A stretch of 64,000 nucleotides of DNA from Rhodoferax sp. (GTDB taxonomy: Bacteria > Pseudomonadota > Gammaproteobacteria > Burkholderiales > Burkholderiaceae_C). Below the pieces are notes generated by a model. That model was not told where the DNA came from. It ran no database searches and saw only the letters and a list, made by a program, of their open reading frames with translations. Position 1 is the first letter of the stretch, and each line of letters opens with the position of its first letter. The position numbers and the translations under genes were made by a program. The stretch lies in contig JACKLL010000001.1 of the NCBI GenBank assembly GCA_024235935.1, forward strand, positions 186,001 to 250,000. Direction: 5' to 3'. Below, one piece after another: positions 9,791-21,088 of the stretch.

Positions 9791-9886
9791 GCTCCGGGGT
9801 GCGATCGATCAATCATGATTGAATCGCTGAGATGGCCAGGCCCAAACCCGTGAACTTGAATCGGTTCGTACCGACGTAAGAAGAGC
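9791..9886 (+). ncRNA. TPP riboswitch (THI element)
   Basis: The conserved THI-box parts occur in the right order: CGGGGTGC at the 5' side, then GCTGAGA, then ACCCGTGAACTTGAATCGG and TACCGACGTAAG, closed by the P1 pairing GCTC/GAGC. The variable P3 arm is the segment between GGGGTGC and GCTGAGA (ATCAATCATGATTGAAT, itself a hairpin). It lies about 90 bases before thiC. By established knowledge it binds thiamin pyrophosphate and shuts off the thi genes. No clear U-tract terminator follows, so control of translation initiation by masking the AAGGA of thiC is the more likely mode in this organism. Confidence 0.95.
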
Positions 9887-9974
9887 TGCCAGGACCCGCC
9901 GCACATCACGTGCCTGAGCCTGCCACACCTTTCGGAGCACTTGTGTATCACCACACGCCGAAAGGATGGTCCTG

Positions 9975-11846
<1,872 letters not shown>

Positions 11847-11847
11847 G

Positions 11848-12951
11848 GTGCGCATCGGCATTGCGGGCGCTGGCCTGCTGGGGCGATTGCTCGCGCTGGA
11901 GCTCGCGCAGGCCGGGCATGTGGTGGAGGTGTTCGACCCGGCGCCGGACGCCCAGGCGCGGGGCGCCGCCGGCTGGACGGCGGCCGGCATGCTGAGCCCG
12001 GTCGCCGAGCTCGAATGCGCAAACACCGACGTGTTCGCGCTGGGCATGCGTTCACTGGCCTTGTGGCCCGGCATCTGCAGCCGGCTGGGAATACCCGGCG
12101 CTGTCGCCATCAAGGGCAGCCTGCTGCTGGCACACCGGGGCGACGAAGGCGCGGCGCAGCGCGTGGTCGCGCTGTTGCGCCACAAGGCGCCAGAGGGGCA
12201 CGCACCCCAGTTGCTGACCCACAGTCACATGCACACGCTGGAGCCCGCCATCCACGGCCCGGCCCATGCCTGGCTGTTGCCGGCCGAAGGGCAGATCGAC
12301 ACCGTGCAGGCCATGGTGGCGCTGGCGCTCGGCGCGACCGAGCACGGTGTGCAATGGCACTGGGGTCACACGGTGCACGGGTTGGCGCCAGGGCGTGTGC
12401 AAACCACCCACGCCACCGTGTGCTTCGACCATGTGTTCGACGTACGCGGCACCGGCGCGCGCGCAGCCGATCGCACGCACAGCCTGCCTCTGGCCGCCGG
12501 CCCGGTGCGTGGTGTGCGCGGCGAGCTACTGTGGCTGCACGCGCCGGGTGTGCAACTGCAGCGCCCGCTGCGCCTGCTGCATCCGCGTCACCGTGTTTAT
12601 CTGGTCCCTCGGCCGCAGGACAGGATCATCGTTGGCGCCAGCGAGATCGAAAGCGAGGACCGCTCGCCGATCTCGCTGCGCAGCACGGTCGAACTGCTGG
12701 CAGCCGCCCACTGCGTGCTGCCGGCACTGGCCGAGGCACGTCTCATCCACACCGAAACCAATCTGCGACCGGCGCTGCCGGACAACCTTCCGCACATCGA
12801 ACGCAGCGACGGATGTACCCGCATCAACGGGCTGTTCCGCCATGGCTGGCTGATCGCACCGGCGCTGGTGGAGCAGGCGCTGGCACGGTTGCGCGCGCCC
12901 GGCTGTCCCGACGTTGCCCCCGCACCCGACCTGGCCGCCGAGGCAGCATGA
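11848..12951 (+). CDS. thiO: FAD-dependent glycine oxidase ThiO
   Basis: 367 residues of the DAO family. The N-terminal dinucleotide fold is IGIAGAGLLGRLLALELA and the C-terminal FAD contact region is INGLFRHGWLIAPAL. ThiO makes dehydroglycine for the thiazole moiety. The GTG at 11848 lies one base after the thiC stop and gives a protein starting right at the Rossmann strand; the open frame reaching back into thiC is not coding. Its TGA overlaps the ATG of thiS (ATGA). The order thiC-thiO-thiS-thiG supports the assignment. Confidence 0.92.
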   Translation: MRIGIAGAGLLGRLLALELAQAGHVVEVFDPAPDAQARGAAGWTAAGMLSPVAELECANTDVFALGMRSLALWPGICSRLGIPGAVAIKGSLLLAHRGDEGAAQRVVALLRHKAPEGHAPQLLTHSHMHTLEPAIHGPAHAWLLPAEGQIDTVQAMVALALGATEHGVQWHWGHTVHGLAPGRVQTTHATVCFDHVFDVRGTGARAADRTHSLPLAAGPVRGVRGELLWLHAPGVQLQRPLRLLHPRHRVYLVPRPQDRIIVGASEIESEDRSPISLRSTVELLAAAHCVLPALAEARLIHTETNLRPALPDNLPHIERSDGCTRINGLFRHGWLIAPALVEQALARLRAPGCPDVAPAPDLAAEAA

Positions 12952-13157
12952 ATTGCATCCACATCACCGTCAATGGCCAAGCGCTGGAGTTGCCGGCGCC
13001 CGCCACGCTGGCCGATTGCATCGGCGCAAGCGGACTGGCACCTGACGCCGTGGGCACCGCGGTCAACGCCCAGTTCGTCCCGCGCGCGCGGCGCGCAGAG
13101 CATGCGCTGCAGGACGGCGATGCCGTGTTCACGTTCGCCCCCATCACCGGCGGTTGA
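12948..13157 (+). CDS. thiS: Sulfur carrier protein ThiS
   Basis: 69 residues, a ubiquitin-like sulfur carrier ending in ITGG. The terminal Gly-Gly is the site that is adenylated and converted to a thiocarboxylate. It overlaps thiO by four bases (ATGA) and precedes thiG, its partner. The internal VNGQALELPAPATLADCI and DGDAVFTFAPITGG blocks are the family landmarks. Confidence 0.93.
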   Translation: MNCIHITVNGQALELPAPATLADCIGASGLAPDAVGTAVNAQFVPRARRAEHALQDGDAVFTFAPITGG

Positions 13158-13192
13158 GCCACGCCGCCACATCGCTTGCCAGGAGCCACCCG

Positions 13193-13969
13193 ATGACTTT
13201 TCCCATTGCCGACCTTGTGCTGCAAAGCCGCTTCTTCCTGGGCACCGCGGGCTACCCGTCGCCCGCCGTGCTGCAACAGGCGATTGCCGCCTCGGGTGCC
13301 GAGGTGGTGACGGTCGGCCTCAAGCGCCAGCTCGCGCACGGCAGCCCGCCCGGCGACTTCTACGCGCGGATCCGTGCCAGCGGCGCACGCCTGCTGCCCA
13401 ACACCGCGGGCTGCCGCACGGCCGCCGAAGCCGTGGTGCTGGCGCAGATGGCACGCGAACTGTTCGACACCCACTGGATCAAGCTCGAGGTGGTCGGCGA
13501 CGAGTACACGCTGCAACCGGATCCGTTCGAACTGGTGCAGGCAGCAAGCACGCTGGTGCGCGAAGGCTTCGAGGTGTTTCCGTATTGCACCGATGACCTA
13601 GTCACCTGCCAGCGGCTGCTCGATGCCGGCTGCCGCATCCTGATGCCTTGGGGAGCCCCCATCGGCTCCGGCCAGGGACTGCTCAACCCGTATGCACTGC
13701 GCCAACTGCGTGCACGTCTGCCGGACGTGCCACTCATCGTGGATGCGGGCATCGGCTCGCCGCGCGACGCGGTGCAGGCGCTGGAGCTCGGCATGGACGC
13801 GGTGCTGCTCAATTCCGCCGTGGCGCAGGCCCACGATCCGGTGCTGATGGCCCGTGCCTTCCGGCTGGGCATCGAAGCCGGTCGCCTGGCCTGGGAGGCC
13901 GGCATCATGGCCCGTCAGGACATGGCCGTGGCCACGACGCCGGTCACTGGCCGGCCATTCGTGCTGTGA
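13193..13969 (+). CDS. thiG: Thiazole synthase ThiG
   Basis: 258 residues, a TIM barrel. It condenses deoxyxylulose phosphate, dehydroglycine and ThiS thiocarboxylate to the thiazole phosphate. Landmarks are SRFFLGTAGYPSP at the N-terminus, the lysine of IKLEVVGDE that forms the imine, LMPWGAPIGSGQG and VDAGIGSPRDA. The ATG at 13193 has AGGAG about 8 bases upstream. It follows thiS by 35 bases. Confidence 0.95.
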   Translation: MTFPIADLVLQSRFFLGTAGYPSPAVLQQAIAASGAEVVTVGLKRQLAHGSPPGDFYARIRASGARLLPNTAGCRTAAEAVVLAQMARELFDTHWIKLEVVGDEYTLQPDPFELVQAASTLVREGFEVFPYCTDDLVTCQRLLDAGCRILMPWGAPIGSGQGLLNPYALRQLRARLPDVPLIVDAGIGSPRDAVQALELGMDAVLLNSAVAQAHDPVLMARAFRLGIEAGRLAWEAGIMARQDMAVATTPVTGRPFVL

Positions 13970-13998
13970 GTCGCCGCACACCGCACGGAGATCGCACC

Positions 13999-15603
13999 AT
14001 GAACACGCCCCCTATCGTCTGGACCGTGGCCGGATCCGACAGCGGCGGCGGCGCCGGCATACAGGCGGACCTGCGCGCATGCGACGCACTGGACGTGCAC
14101 GGATGCAGTGCCATTGCGGCCCTGACCGCACAGAACTCGGTCAGCGTGACCCGCATCGCGCCGGTGGCCGCCGAACTGCTGGACGCGCAGCTGGCGGCCC
14201 TCGCCGCCGATATGCCGCCAGCTGCGATCAAGACCGGCATGCTGGGCAGCGTGGAGAACCTGCAGGTACTGGTGCACTGGATCGACCTGCTGCGCGCCGC
14301 CAACCCGGCGCTGGCCGTGGTGGTCGACCCGGTGCTGGGAGCCACGACCGGTCGCGTGTTTGCCGACGCCGATCTGCTGCAGGCCCTGCGCACGCAGTTG
14401 CTGCCACGCGCGACGCTGATCACCCCCAACCGCAGGGAAGCTGCCGCCTTGCTGGGCCTGCCGGCGCTGCAGCACCGTGCGGACGTGGAAGATGCCGCGC
14501 GCGCGCTGGTGCAGGCTGGATGCGCGTCGGTCGTCATCACCGGGGGCGACGTGGCGGGCGCCGACTGCGAGGACTTCGCCCTCACGCCGCAGGCCGAGGG
14601 TTGGTTGCGCAACAGCCGTGTGGCAACGCCGCACCACCACGGCACCGGCTGCGTGTTTGCCAGCAGCGCGGCCGCGGCAATGGCCCATGGCTTCGTTGCC
14701 ATGGAGGCCCTGGTCATCGCCAAGATGGCCACGACCCATGGTCTTCGGCACGCATGTGCGGCCGGTACGGGCGCCGGTCCGGTGCGACCGCGCGCCGACT
14801 TCGGGCAACACATCGCCAAACTGCCGGCGCTATCGCTGGCAACGCAGCCCGTGCTTGCCCGGCGCCATCGGTCGATCGCCACGCCGGATCCGGCACGGCG
14901 GCACGGCCACAGCGCCGACCTGCCAGCGATTGCCTTTGCGCCGCTACACGATCCCGAACTGGGCCTGTACGCCATCGTCGACACCGCCGACTGGGTGCAA
15001 CGTGTGCTGGATGCCGGCGTGCGCACCGTGCAGCTGCGCATCAAGCATCCGCAGCAGTCCGACCTGCGGCAACAGGTCCGCGCCAGCGTGGCTGTGGCTC
15101 GGGCAGTGGGCGCACAGCTGTTCATCAACGACCACTGGCAAGTGGCCATCGACGAAGGCGCCTATGGCGTCCACCTCGGGCAGGAGGATCTTGCAACGGC
15201 CGATCTGGCGCAGATCGCGCAGGCCGGTCTGCGCCTGGGCATCAGCACACACGCCTTCTGGGAGGTCTGCCGGGCGTGGACGCTGCGTCCGAGCTACATC
15301 GCCTGCGGACCGATCCACCCGACCCAGGCCAAGGCCATGCCGTGGCTACCGCAGGGCAATGGCAACCTGGCCTACTGGTGCCGGCTGTTGCCGCTACCGG
15401 TGGTCGCCATCGCCGGCATGGATGCGCCGCGGACCCGCATGGCGGCGGCGGCTGGCGCCGCCGGTGTCGCCGTGATCAGCGCCATCACGGCTGCGCCGCA
15501 TCCGGAGCAGGCGATCGCGGCACTGGCATCCGCGTGGACCCTGGGCAGGGGTGAAACCGAAGCGCCTATCCCTGCGAAGTTGCCGCGCCCCACCTTGCGA
15601 TGA
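13999..15603 (+). CDS. thiDE: Bifunctional HMP(-P) kinase / thiamin-phosphate synthase fusion ThiD-ThiE
   Basis: 534 residues. Residues 1-265 are ThiD: VAGSDSGGGAGIQADL at the start, ITPNRREAAALLG, and the anion-hole motif HHHGTGCVFASS. Residues about 310-520 are ThiE: TVQLRIKHP, FINDHWQVA, GVHLGQED, GISTH, and the phosphate-binding GPIHPTQAKAMPW. The linker (about 265-310) is Ala/Arg rich. The fusion joins HMP-P phosphorylation with the coupling of HMP-PP to thiazole phosphate and closes the operon. Both active sites look intact. The adenylyltransferase ThiF and kinase ThiL must be encoded elsewhere. Confidence 0.94.
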   Translation: MNTPPIVWTVAGSDSGGGAGIQADLRACDALDVHGCSAIAALTAQNSVSVTRIAPVAAELLDAQLAALAADMPPAAIKTGMLGSVENLQVLVHWIDLLRAANPALAVVVDPVLGATTGRVFADADLLQALRTQLLPRATLITPNRREAAALLGLPALQHRADVEDAARALVQAGCASVVITGGDVAGADCEDFALTPQAEGWLRNSRVATPHHHGTGCVFASSAAAAMAHGFVAMEALVIAKMATTHGLRHACAAGTGAGPVRPRADFGQHIAKLPALSLATQPVLARRHRSIATPDPARRHGHSADLPAIAFAPLHDPELGLYAIVDTADWVQRVLDAGVRTVQLRIKHPQQSDLRQQVRASVAVARAVGAQLFINDHWQVAIDEGAYGVHLGQEDLATADLAQIAQAGLRLGISTHAFWEVCRAWTLRPSYIACGPIHPTQAKAMPWLPQGNGNLAYWCRLLPLPVVAIAGMDAPRTRMAAAAGAAGVAVISAITAAPHPEQAIAALASAWTLGRGETEAPIPAKLPRPTLR

Positions 15604-15652
15604 GACACGGACAAATCTGCCGCCCCTGCCATGACAGGCGCGCGGACGACCG

Positions 15653-16348
15653 TCAGACTGCCACGCCGAACAGCTTGCCGACACCTGCCGTGATGGCCAT
15701 GGCCAGCGCACCCCAGAAGGTCACGCGCACGATGCCGCGCACAATCCCGGCGCCGCCAATATAGGCCGCCAGGCCGCCGAGAAGTACCAGGAACAGCAAG
15801 GACGTGGCGCCCACCACCAGCGCCAGCGACGGCCCCGGAGCCAGCCACGCGCTGAGCAGCGGCAAGCCAGCGCCGACGATGAAGGCTGCGGCGGACGATG
15901 CGGCCGCCATCAAAGGGCGGGCGTTCATCGCCTCGGAGATGCCGAGCTCGTCGCGGGTGTGGGCCCCCAGTGCGTCCTTGGCCATCAGCTGCCGGGCGAC
16001 CTGCTTCGCAAGATCGGCATCCAGTCCGCGCTGCATGTAGATACCAGCCAGTTCTGCCGTTTCCCGCACGCCATCGGTCGCCAGTTCCTGCCGTTCACGC
16101 GCGATGTCGGCCTGCTCGGTATCGAACTGCGAACTCACCGACACGTACTCGCCCGCCGCCATCGACATCGCTCCAGCCACCAGGCCCGCCACACCGGCCA
16201 CCAGCACGGCACTGTGCGGGCCATTGGCGGCGGCCACGCCGATGATCAGACTGGCGGTGGAGACGATGCCGTCGTTGGCTCCCAGCACGGCCGCGCGCAT
16301 CCAGCCGATGTGGTGCGTGCGGTGGCTTTCGGCATGGATTCTGGACAT
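15653..16348 (-). CDS. VIT1/CCC1-family membrane transporter
   Basis: 231 residues starting at MSRIHAESH. The family opening GWMRAAVLGANDGIVSTASLIIGVA is at residues 13-37, followed by AGAMSMAAGEYVSVSSQFDTEQADIARE, the cytosolic metal-binding region, and three more helices near the C-terminus. Plant VIT1 and yeast CCC1 move Fe2+ or Mn2+ into the vacuole; bacterial members are thought to export these metals, which is inference here. I discarded an extension up to 16618 because it is low-complexity and overlaps the next gene. Confidence 0.88.
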   Translation of the reverse strand: MSRIHAESHRTHHIGWMRAAVLGANDGIVSTASLIIGVAAANGPHSAVLVAGVAGLVAGAMSMAAGEYVSVSSQFDTEQADIARERQELATDGVRETAELAGIYMQRGLDADLAKQVARQLMAKDALGAHTRDELGISEAMNARPLMAAASSAAAFIVGAGLPLLSAWLAPGPSLALVVGATSLLFLVLLGGLAAYIGGAGIVRGIVRVTFWGALAMAITAGVGKLFGVAV

Positions 16349-16457
16349 GGTGGGGAAGACCTCGGTGACGGGGCCTGCGACCCCTGCGATGGCATGCCGA
16401 CGGAATGCCGCTGCCACGGCGCGTATTGTCCGGCATGGCGGCCGGACCTGGGGGAAA

Positions 16458-17003
16458 TCAGAGCCGTCTTCCCGTGTGAAAGATGCGGTCCCAGAGCGAG
16501 AAGGTGACGCCGTAGTTGCAACCGGGCTGCAGATGGTGGATCGCGTGCAGGCGCTTGCAGCGCCGCATCCAGGCACCTCGGGCGCGCCAATGGTGGACCG
16601 CATGGTGGTTGACCCCATACAGGAAGTAGCCGATGGTGACGCCCAGTGTCGCGCCGGAGCCGAACCAGGTCCCGGCCAGCAGGATGGCCGGGAGCCAGAA
16701 CAGGACCGTGATCATGGCCAGGCTCAGCACCGTCGGGGTGGCAATCAGCGCATGCGGGCGACGGTGATGTTCGCCATGCATGCGCTGGAACGGCTCGATA
16801 CCGTGGAACACCAGCCGGTGCATGCCGTATTCGATCAGGCTCCAGATCGCCAGGCCCGTCACGACAGCCGCCACCGTCGCCACCAGGCTGTGGTGCGGCG
16901 CAAAACGGTACAGCAACCAGGGGGAGGCCAGGATCGCTGCCAGATAGACCGCAAAGTCCCCAAAGTACGCCCACCGGGAGTGTTCGATCGACAGCGTTTT
17001 CAT
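16458..17003 (-). CDS. Fatty acid hydroxylase / sterol desaturase family membrane protein
   Basis: 181 residues with four or so membrane helices and the family's histidine clusters: HRLVFH, HGEHHRRPH, NHHAVHHW and LHAIHH, which bind a di-iron (or zinc) centre. The start at 17003 has an AGGAAGG ribosome site 4-5 bases upstream; a longer frame to 17111 is not needed. Bacterial homologues hydroxylate fatty acyl chains, sphingolipid-like molecules or carotenoids; which applies is unknown. It is head-to-tail with the VIT1-type gene on the same strand, separated by about 110 bases. Confidence 0.85.
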   Translation of the reverse strand: MKTLSIEHSRWAYFGDFAVYLAAILASPWLLYRFAPHHSLVATVAAVVTGLAIWSLIEYGMHRLVFHGIEPFQRMHGEHHRRPHALIATPTVLSLAMITVLFWLPAILLAGTWFGSGATLGVTIGYFLYGVNHHAVHHWRARGAWMRRCKRLHAIHHLQPGCNYGVTFSLWDRIFHTGRRL

Positions 17004-17129
17004 GGATCCTTCCTGATCAGGACGCATGGTAAGGAGCGCATCGCGCGCGAGGCTTAGCCGGCGCTTAAGCCTGGGTCCGGCAGGATGCGCATACGCCCGC
17101 CAACGCGCCACAGGCAGCGGAGTCGGCGC

Positions 17130-19451
17130 TCAGGGGCGTTTGCGTCCGGGCTTGGCGCTGCCGGTGACCCGGGGCGGCAGGCCGGTGTGCTGGGTCAGTA
17201 TCCGGCCCTTGACCGGCTGCACGCCTTTCTTCACCGGTGCCGCGGTCGAGTTCTTCTTGCGGGCACTGGTGTAGTTGCCATCAAGCAGCGGCTGGAAGGT
17301 CGGGATCAGGTGGTGCTTGCCATTACCGATCAGGTCCGAGCGGCCCATGGCCTTGAGTGCGTCGCGCAGCAGCGGCCAGTTGTTGGCGTCGTGGTAGCGC
17401 AGAAAGGCCTTGTGCAGGCGCCGGCGCCGGTCGCCGCGCACGATGTCGACCGACTCGCTGTCGCGCGTGACACGGCGCAGCGGGTTGCGGCTGGTGTGGT
17501 ACATCGCGGTGGCCGTGGCCATCGGGCTGGGGTAGAAGGTCTGCACCTGATCGGCTCGAAAGCCGTTCTTCTTCAGCCACACCGCCAGATGCATCATGTC
17601 TTCGTCGCTGGTGCCCGGGTGGGCGGCGATGAAATACGGGATCAGGTACTGCTTCTTGCCGGCTTCGAGCGAGTACTTCTCGAACATCTGCTTGAACTTG
17701 TCGTAGCTGCCGATGCCGGGCTTCATCATCTTCGTGAGCGGGCCCTGCTCGGTATGCTCGGGCGCGATCTTCAGGTAGCCGCCCACATGGTGGGTCACCA
17801 GTTCCTTGACGTACTCGGGCGACTGCACCGCCAGGTCGTAGCGCAGTCCGGAGCTGATCAGGATCTTCTTGACGCCCTTGAGCGAACGCGCGCGCCGGTA
17901 CATGTGCACCAGCGCCGAATGGTCGGTATTGAGGTTGCTGCAGATGCCGGGGAACACGCAGCTGGGCTTGCGGCAGGCAGACTCGATCTCGGGCGTCTTG
18001 CAGCCGATGCGGTACATGTTGGCGGTCGGGCCGCCCAGGTCGGAGATGGTGCCGGTGAAGCCCTTGACGGTGTCGCGAATGGCCTCGACCTCGCGGATCA
18101 CCGAGTCCTCGGAGCGGCTCTGGATGATGCGGCCTTCGTGCTCGGTGATGGAGCAGAAGGTGCAGCCACCAAAACAGCCGCGCATGATGTTCACGCTGAA
18201 GCGGATCATCTCCCAGGCCGGGATCCTGGTCGCGCCATCGTGACTGCCGTTCTCGTCGGCGTACGCCGGGTGCGGCGAACGCGCATACGGCAGGTCGAAC
18301 ACCAGGTCCATCTCGGCGGTGGTGAGCGGGATCGGTGGCGGGTTGATCCACACGTCGCGCGCGGTGGCGCCTTCGCCATGCGCCTGCACCAGCGCGCGGG
18401 CGTTGCCAGGATTGGTCTCCAGGTGCAGCACCCGGTTGGCATGGGCATACAGCACCGGGTCGGCGCGCACCTGCTCGTAACTGGGCAGGCGGATGACCGA
18501 GCGGTCGCGCGGCGGCACCTTGAGTTTGCCCCGCAGGGCCGGGTTCGGCATGAAGGTCAGCGGCTGGATCGCCGGGTTCGCCGATGCCATTTCGGGCGCA
18601 GCCTTCTCGGCATCTTCCTTGGCGCAACTGCTGCCCTGCCCGGCTGCCTGCTCCGAGGTCGTCATGTACGGGTTGACATGGGCCTCGATGCGGCCAGGCT
18701 CGTCGACGCTGGTGGAGTCGATCTCGAACCAGCCGGCGGCACTGTCGTCGCCCGGCCGGCGCACGAACGCGGTGCCGCGCACGTCGGTGATCTTCTCCAC
18801 CGGCTCGCGGGCGGCGATGCGGTGCGCCACCTCGACCAGTGCGCGCTCCGCGTTGCCATACAGCAGCAGGTCGCATTTGGCGTCGACGACGATGGAGCGG
18901 CGCACCTTGTCGGACCAGTAGTCATAGTGGGCGATGCGGCGCAGGCTGCCTTCGATGCCGCCGAGCACGATGGGCACGTCCTTGTAGGCTTCGCGGCAGC
19001 GCTGGCTGTAGACGATGGCGGCGCGATCCGGCCGCTTGCCACCAATGTCGCCGGGGGTGTAGGCGTCGTCGCTGCGGATCTTGCGGTCGGCGGTATACCG
19101 GTTGATCATGGAATCCATGTTGCCGGCGGTCACGCCCCAGAACAGGTTGGGCTTGCCCAGAACCTTGAACGGGTCGGCGCTGTGCCACTCGGGCTGCGCG
19201 ATGATGCCGACCCGAAAGCCCTGGGCCTCGAGCGTGCGGCCGATCACGGCCATGCCGAAACTCGGGTGGTCGACATAGGCGTCACCGGTCACCAGGATGA
19301 TGTCGCAGCTGTCCCAGCCCAGCTGCTCCATTTCGGTGCGGCTCATGGGCAGGAAGCGGGCCGTGCCGAAGCGCGCCGCCCAGTACTTGCGGTAACTGGC
19401 GAGCGGTTTCGCGGCGCGCGCGAACAGGGAGACGTCGACGGGAGCGTTCAT
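17130..19451 (-). CDS. ygiQ: YgiQ-family radical SAM protein
   Basis: 773 residues, normal for YgiQ (DUF3362 at the C-terminus). The N-terminal part holds the WDSCDIILVTGDAYVDHPSF block, and the radical SAM cluster motif is CFGGCTFC in NIMRGCFGGCTFCSITEHEG. A basic, lysine-rich tail closes the protein. Its biochemical role is not established in the literature I know; B12-binding-like N-terminus plus radical SAM suggests methyl transfer or rearrangement. The very long open frame on the opposite strand is a codon-bias shadow. Confidence 0.94.
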   Translation of the reverse strand: MNAPVDVSLFARAAKPLASYRKYWAARFGTARFLPMSRTEMEQLGWDSCDIILVTGDAYVDHPSFGMAVIGRTLEAQGFRVGIIAQPEWHSADPFKVLGKPNLFWGVTAGNMDSMINRYTADRKIRSDDAYTPGDIGGKRPDRAAIVYSQRCREAYKDVPIVLGGIEGSLRRIAHYDYWSDKVRRSIVVDAKCDLLLYGNAERALVEVAHRIAAREPVEKITDVRGTAFVRRPGDDSAAGWFEIDSTSVDEPGRIEAHVNPYMTTSEQAAGQGSSCAKEDAEKAAPEMASANPAIQPLTFMPNPALRGKLKVPPRDRSVIRLPSYEQVRADPVLYAHANRVLHLETNPGNARALVQAHGEGATARDVWINPPPIPLTTAEMDLVFDLPYARSPHPAYADENGSHDGATRIPAWEMIRFSVNIMRGCFGGCTFCSITEHEGRIIQSRSEDSVIREVEAIRDTVKGFTGTISDLGGPTANMYRIGCKTPEIESACRKPSCVFPGICSNLNTDHSALVHMYRRARSLKGVKKILISSGLRYDLAVQSPEYVKELVTHHVGGYLKIAPEHTEQGPLTKMMKPGIGSYDKFKQMFEKYSLEAGKKQYLIPYFIAAHPGTSDEDMMHLAVWLKKNGFRADQVQTFYPSPMATATAMYHTSRNPLRRVTRDSESVDIVRGDRRRRLHKAFLRYHDANNWPLLRDALKAMGRSDLIGNGKHHLIPTFQPLLDGNYTSARKKNSTAAPVKKGVQPVKGRILTQHTGLPPRVTGSAKPGRKRP

Positions 19452-19611
19452 GGAGTCCTGGGGGGAAGGTCCCTAGTGTAAGGTTTGCCCCTTTCCTGGG
19501 CACCGCGCAAGGGCAAACACCGAGCCGGAACCGACCGCAAAGCCCCTAGAATCAGCCACCTACCCGTAATTTTCCCTGGCCACGAGCCGGGACATTCTGA
19601 TTGGAACTTCC

Positions 19612-20379
19612 ATGAAAAAGCTCATTCTGGCCGTCGCGCTGGGCACTCTTGCCATGACGGCATCGGCCCAGGACAAGGAACTCAAGGTCGCCATCGACCC
19701 GACCTACGAACCCTTCACCTTCAAGACCCCGGATGGCAAGCCCGCCGGCTTCGACATCGATATCGCCAATGCCATCTGCACGCAGATCAAGCGCAAGTGC
19801 GTGTTCGTCGAACAGGTCTGGGACAGCATGATCCCCGGCCTGCAGGCCAAGAAATACGACGCCATCATCAGCTCGATGTCGATCACCGCCGACCGCCTGA
19901 AGGTCGTCGACTTCACCGACAAGTACTACAACACGCCCAGCAAGATCATCGTCAAGAACGACATCAAGTTCGACGGCGTGGCCTCGCTCAAGGGCAAGAA
20001 GCTCGGCGTTCTCAAGGGCAGCACCCAGGAGAAATACGCCAACGGCGAGCTCAAGAAGGTTGGCGTCATCGTCACGCCTTATGAAGCCCAGGACCAGGTC
20101 TACCTCGACATCAAGTCGGGCCGCCTCGACGGCACCGTGGCCGATGTGCTGGAAGTCACCGGTGGTTTCCTGAGCAAGCCTGAGGGCAAGGACTACGTGC
20201 CTGTAGGACCTGAACTGTTCATTCCCAAATACTTCGGCACTGGCGTCGGCATTGCAGTGCGCAAGAGCGATGGCGCGCTGAAGAAGGAACTCAACGCTGC
20301 GATCAAGGCCATCCGAACCGACGGAACCTACAAGAAGATCAACGACAAGTACTTCAAGTTCGACGTCTACGGCGGCTGA
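19612..20379 (+). CDS. Periplasmic polar amino acid-binding protein (HisJ/ArtJ-like)
   Basis: 255 residues with a Sec signal peptide (MKKLILAVALGTLAMTASAQ, cleavage after about residue 19). The mature part is a cluster-3 solute-binding fold: EPFTFKTPDGKPAGFDIDIA, DAIISSMSIT, and KGKKLGVLKGSTQEKYA are the lysine/arginine/ornithine/histidine-binder landmarks. It delivers the amino acid to the two permeases encoded next. First gene of a five-gene operon (binding protein, two permeases, deacylase, ATPase). A basic amino acid is likely but not proven. Confidence 0.92.
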   Translation: MKKLILAVALGTLAMTASAQDKELKVAIDPTYEPFTFKTPDGKPAGFDIDIANAICTQIKRKCVFVEQVWDSMIPGLQAKKYDAIISSMSITADRLKVVDFTDKYYNTPSKIIVKNDIKFDGVASLKGKKLGVLKGSTQEKYANGELKKVGVIVTPYEAQDQVYLDIKSGRLDGTVADVLEVTGGFLSKPEGKDYVPVGPELFIPKYFGTGVGIAVRKSDGALKKELNAAIKAIRTDGTYKKINDKYFKFDVYGG

Positions 20380-20401
20380 CACGCCCCAGTCGCAAGCGGG
20401 T

Positions 20402-21088
20402 TTGTCCCAGTACTACTTTTCCATCCTGCACGGCGCACTGCTGACGGTGGCAGTGTCGCTGGCTGCGCTGGTGGTCTCCATCGTGCTGGGGCTGATGGGT
20501 GCGGCGGCCAAGCTATCGGGCCGCCTGCCGCTGGTGGCCCTGGCCACCGTCTACACCACCATCATCCGCGGCATTCCTGAGCTGGTGCTGATGCTGCTGG
20601 TGTTCTACGGCGGCAGCATCGGCATCAACCACCTGCTGGAACTCTCCGGCACCGGCATCACGCTGGACATCGAGCCCTTCACCGCCGGCGTGCTGACGCT
20701 GGGCTTCATCTACGGCGCCTACATGACCGAGACCTTCCGGGGCGCCATCCTGTCCATCCCGCGCGGCCAGTTCGAGGCCGCCGCGGCCTTCGGCATGGGG
20801 CCGGTGCAGGCCTTCATCCGCATCACGCTGCCGCAGCTGGTGCGTTATGCCCTGCCCGGCTTCACCAACAACTGGCTGGTGCTGATCAAGGCCACCGCGC
20901 TGGTCAGCCTGATCGGCCTGCAGGAGATGACCTACCTGGCCAAGCAGGCCAGCGCGGCGACGCGCTCGCCGTTTGCGTTCTTCCTGTTCACGGCCGGCCT
21001 GTTCCTGCTCTACACCTGGGCCTCGCTGCGCGCCCTGCGCTACCTGAACGCACGCTACAGCCTGGGCACCAAGCGGGTCGAGATGTGA
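20402..21088 (+). CDS. Amino acid ABC transporter permease (HisQ-like)
   Basis: 228 residues, five membrane helices, with the EAA loop EAAAAFGMGPVQAFIRITLPQ that contacts the ATPase. The start appears to be TTG at 20402 (protein begins MSQYYFSILHGALLTVAVS); no better ATG is available before the first helix. It lies 22 bases after the binding-protein gene, and its stop overlaps the next permease's start. Confidence 0.9.
   Translation: MSQYYFSILHGALLTVAVSLAALVVSIVLGLMGAAAKLSGRLPLVALATVYTTIIRGIPELVLMLLVFYGGSIGINHLLELSGTGITLDIEPFTAGVLTLGFIYGAYMTETFRGAILSIPRGQFEAAAAFGMGPVQAFIRITLPQLVRYALPGFTNNWLVLIKATALVSLIGLQEMTYLAKQASAATRSPFAFFLFTAGLFLLYTWASLRALRYLNARYSLGTKRVEM

Noticed and set aside
17085..19481. 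Open frame of about 800 codons on the plus strand opposite ygiQ
   Set aside because: It mirrors the codon bias of the well-identified YgiQ gene, has no ribosome site and shows histidine/glutamine/valine repetition without domain features.
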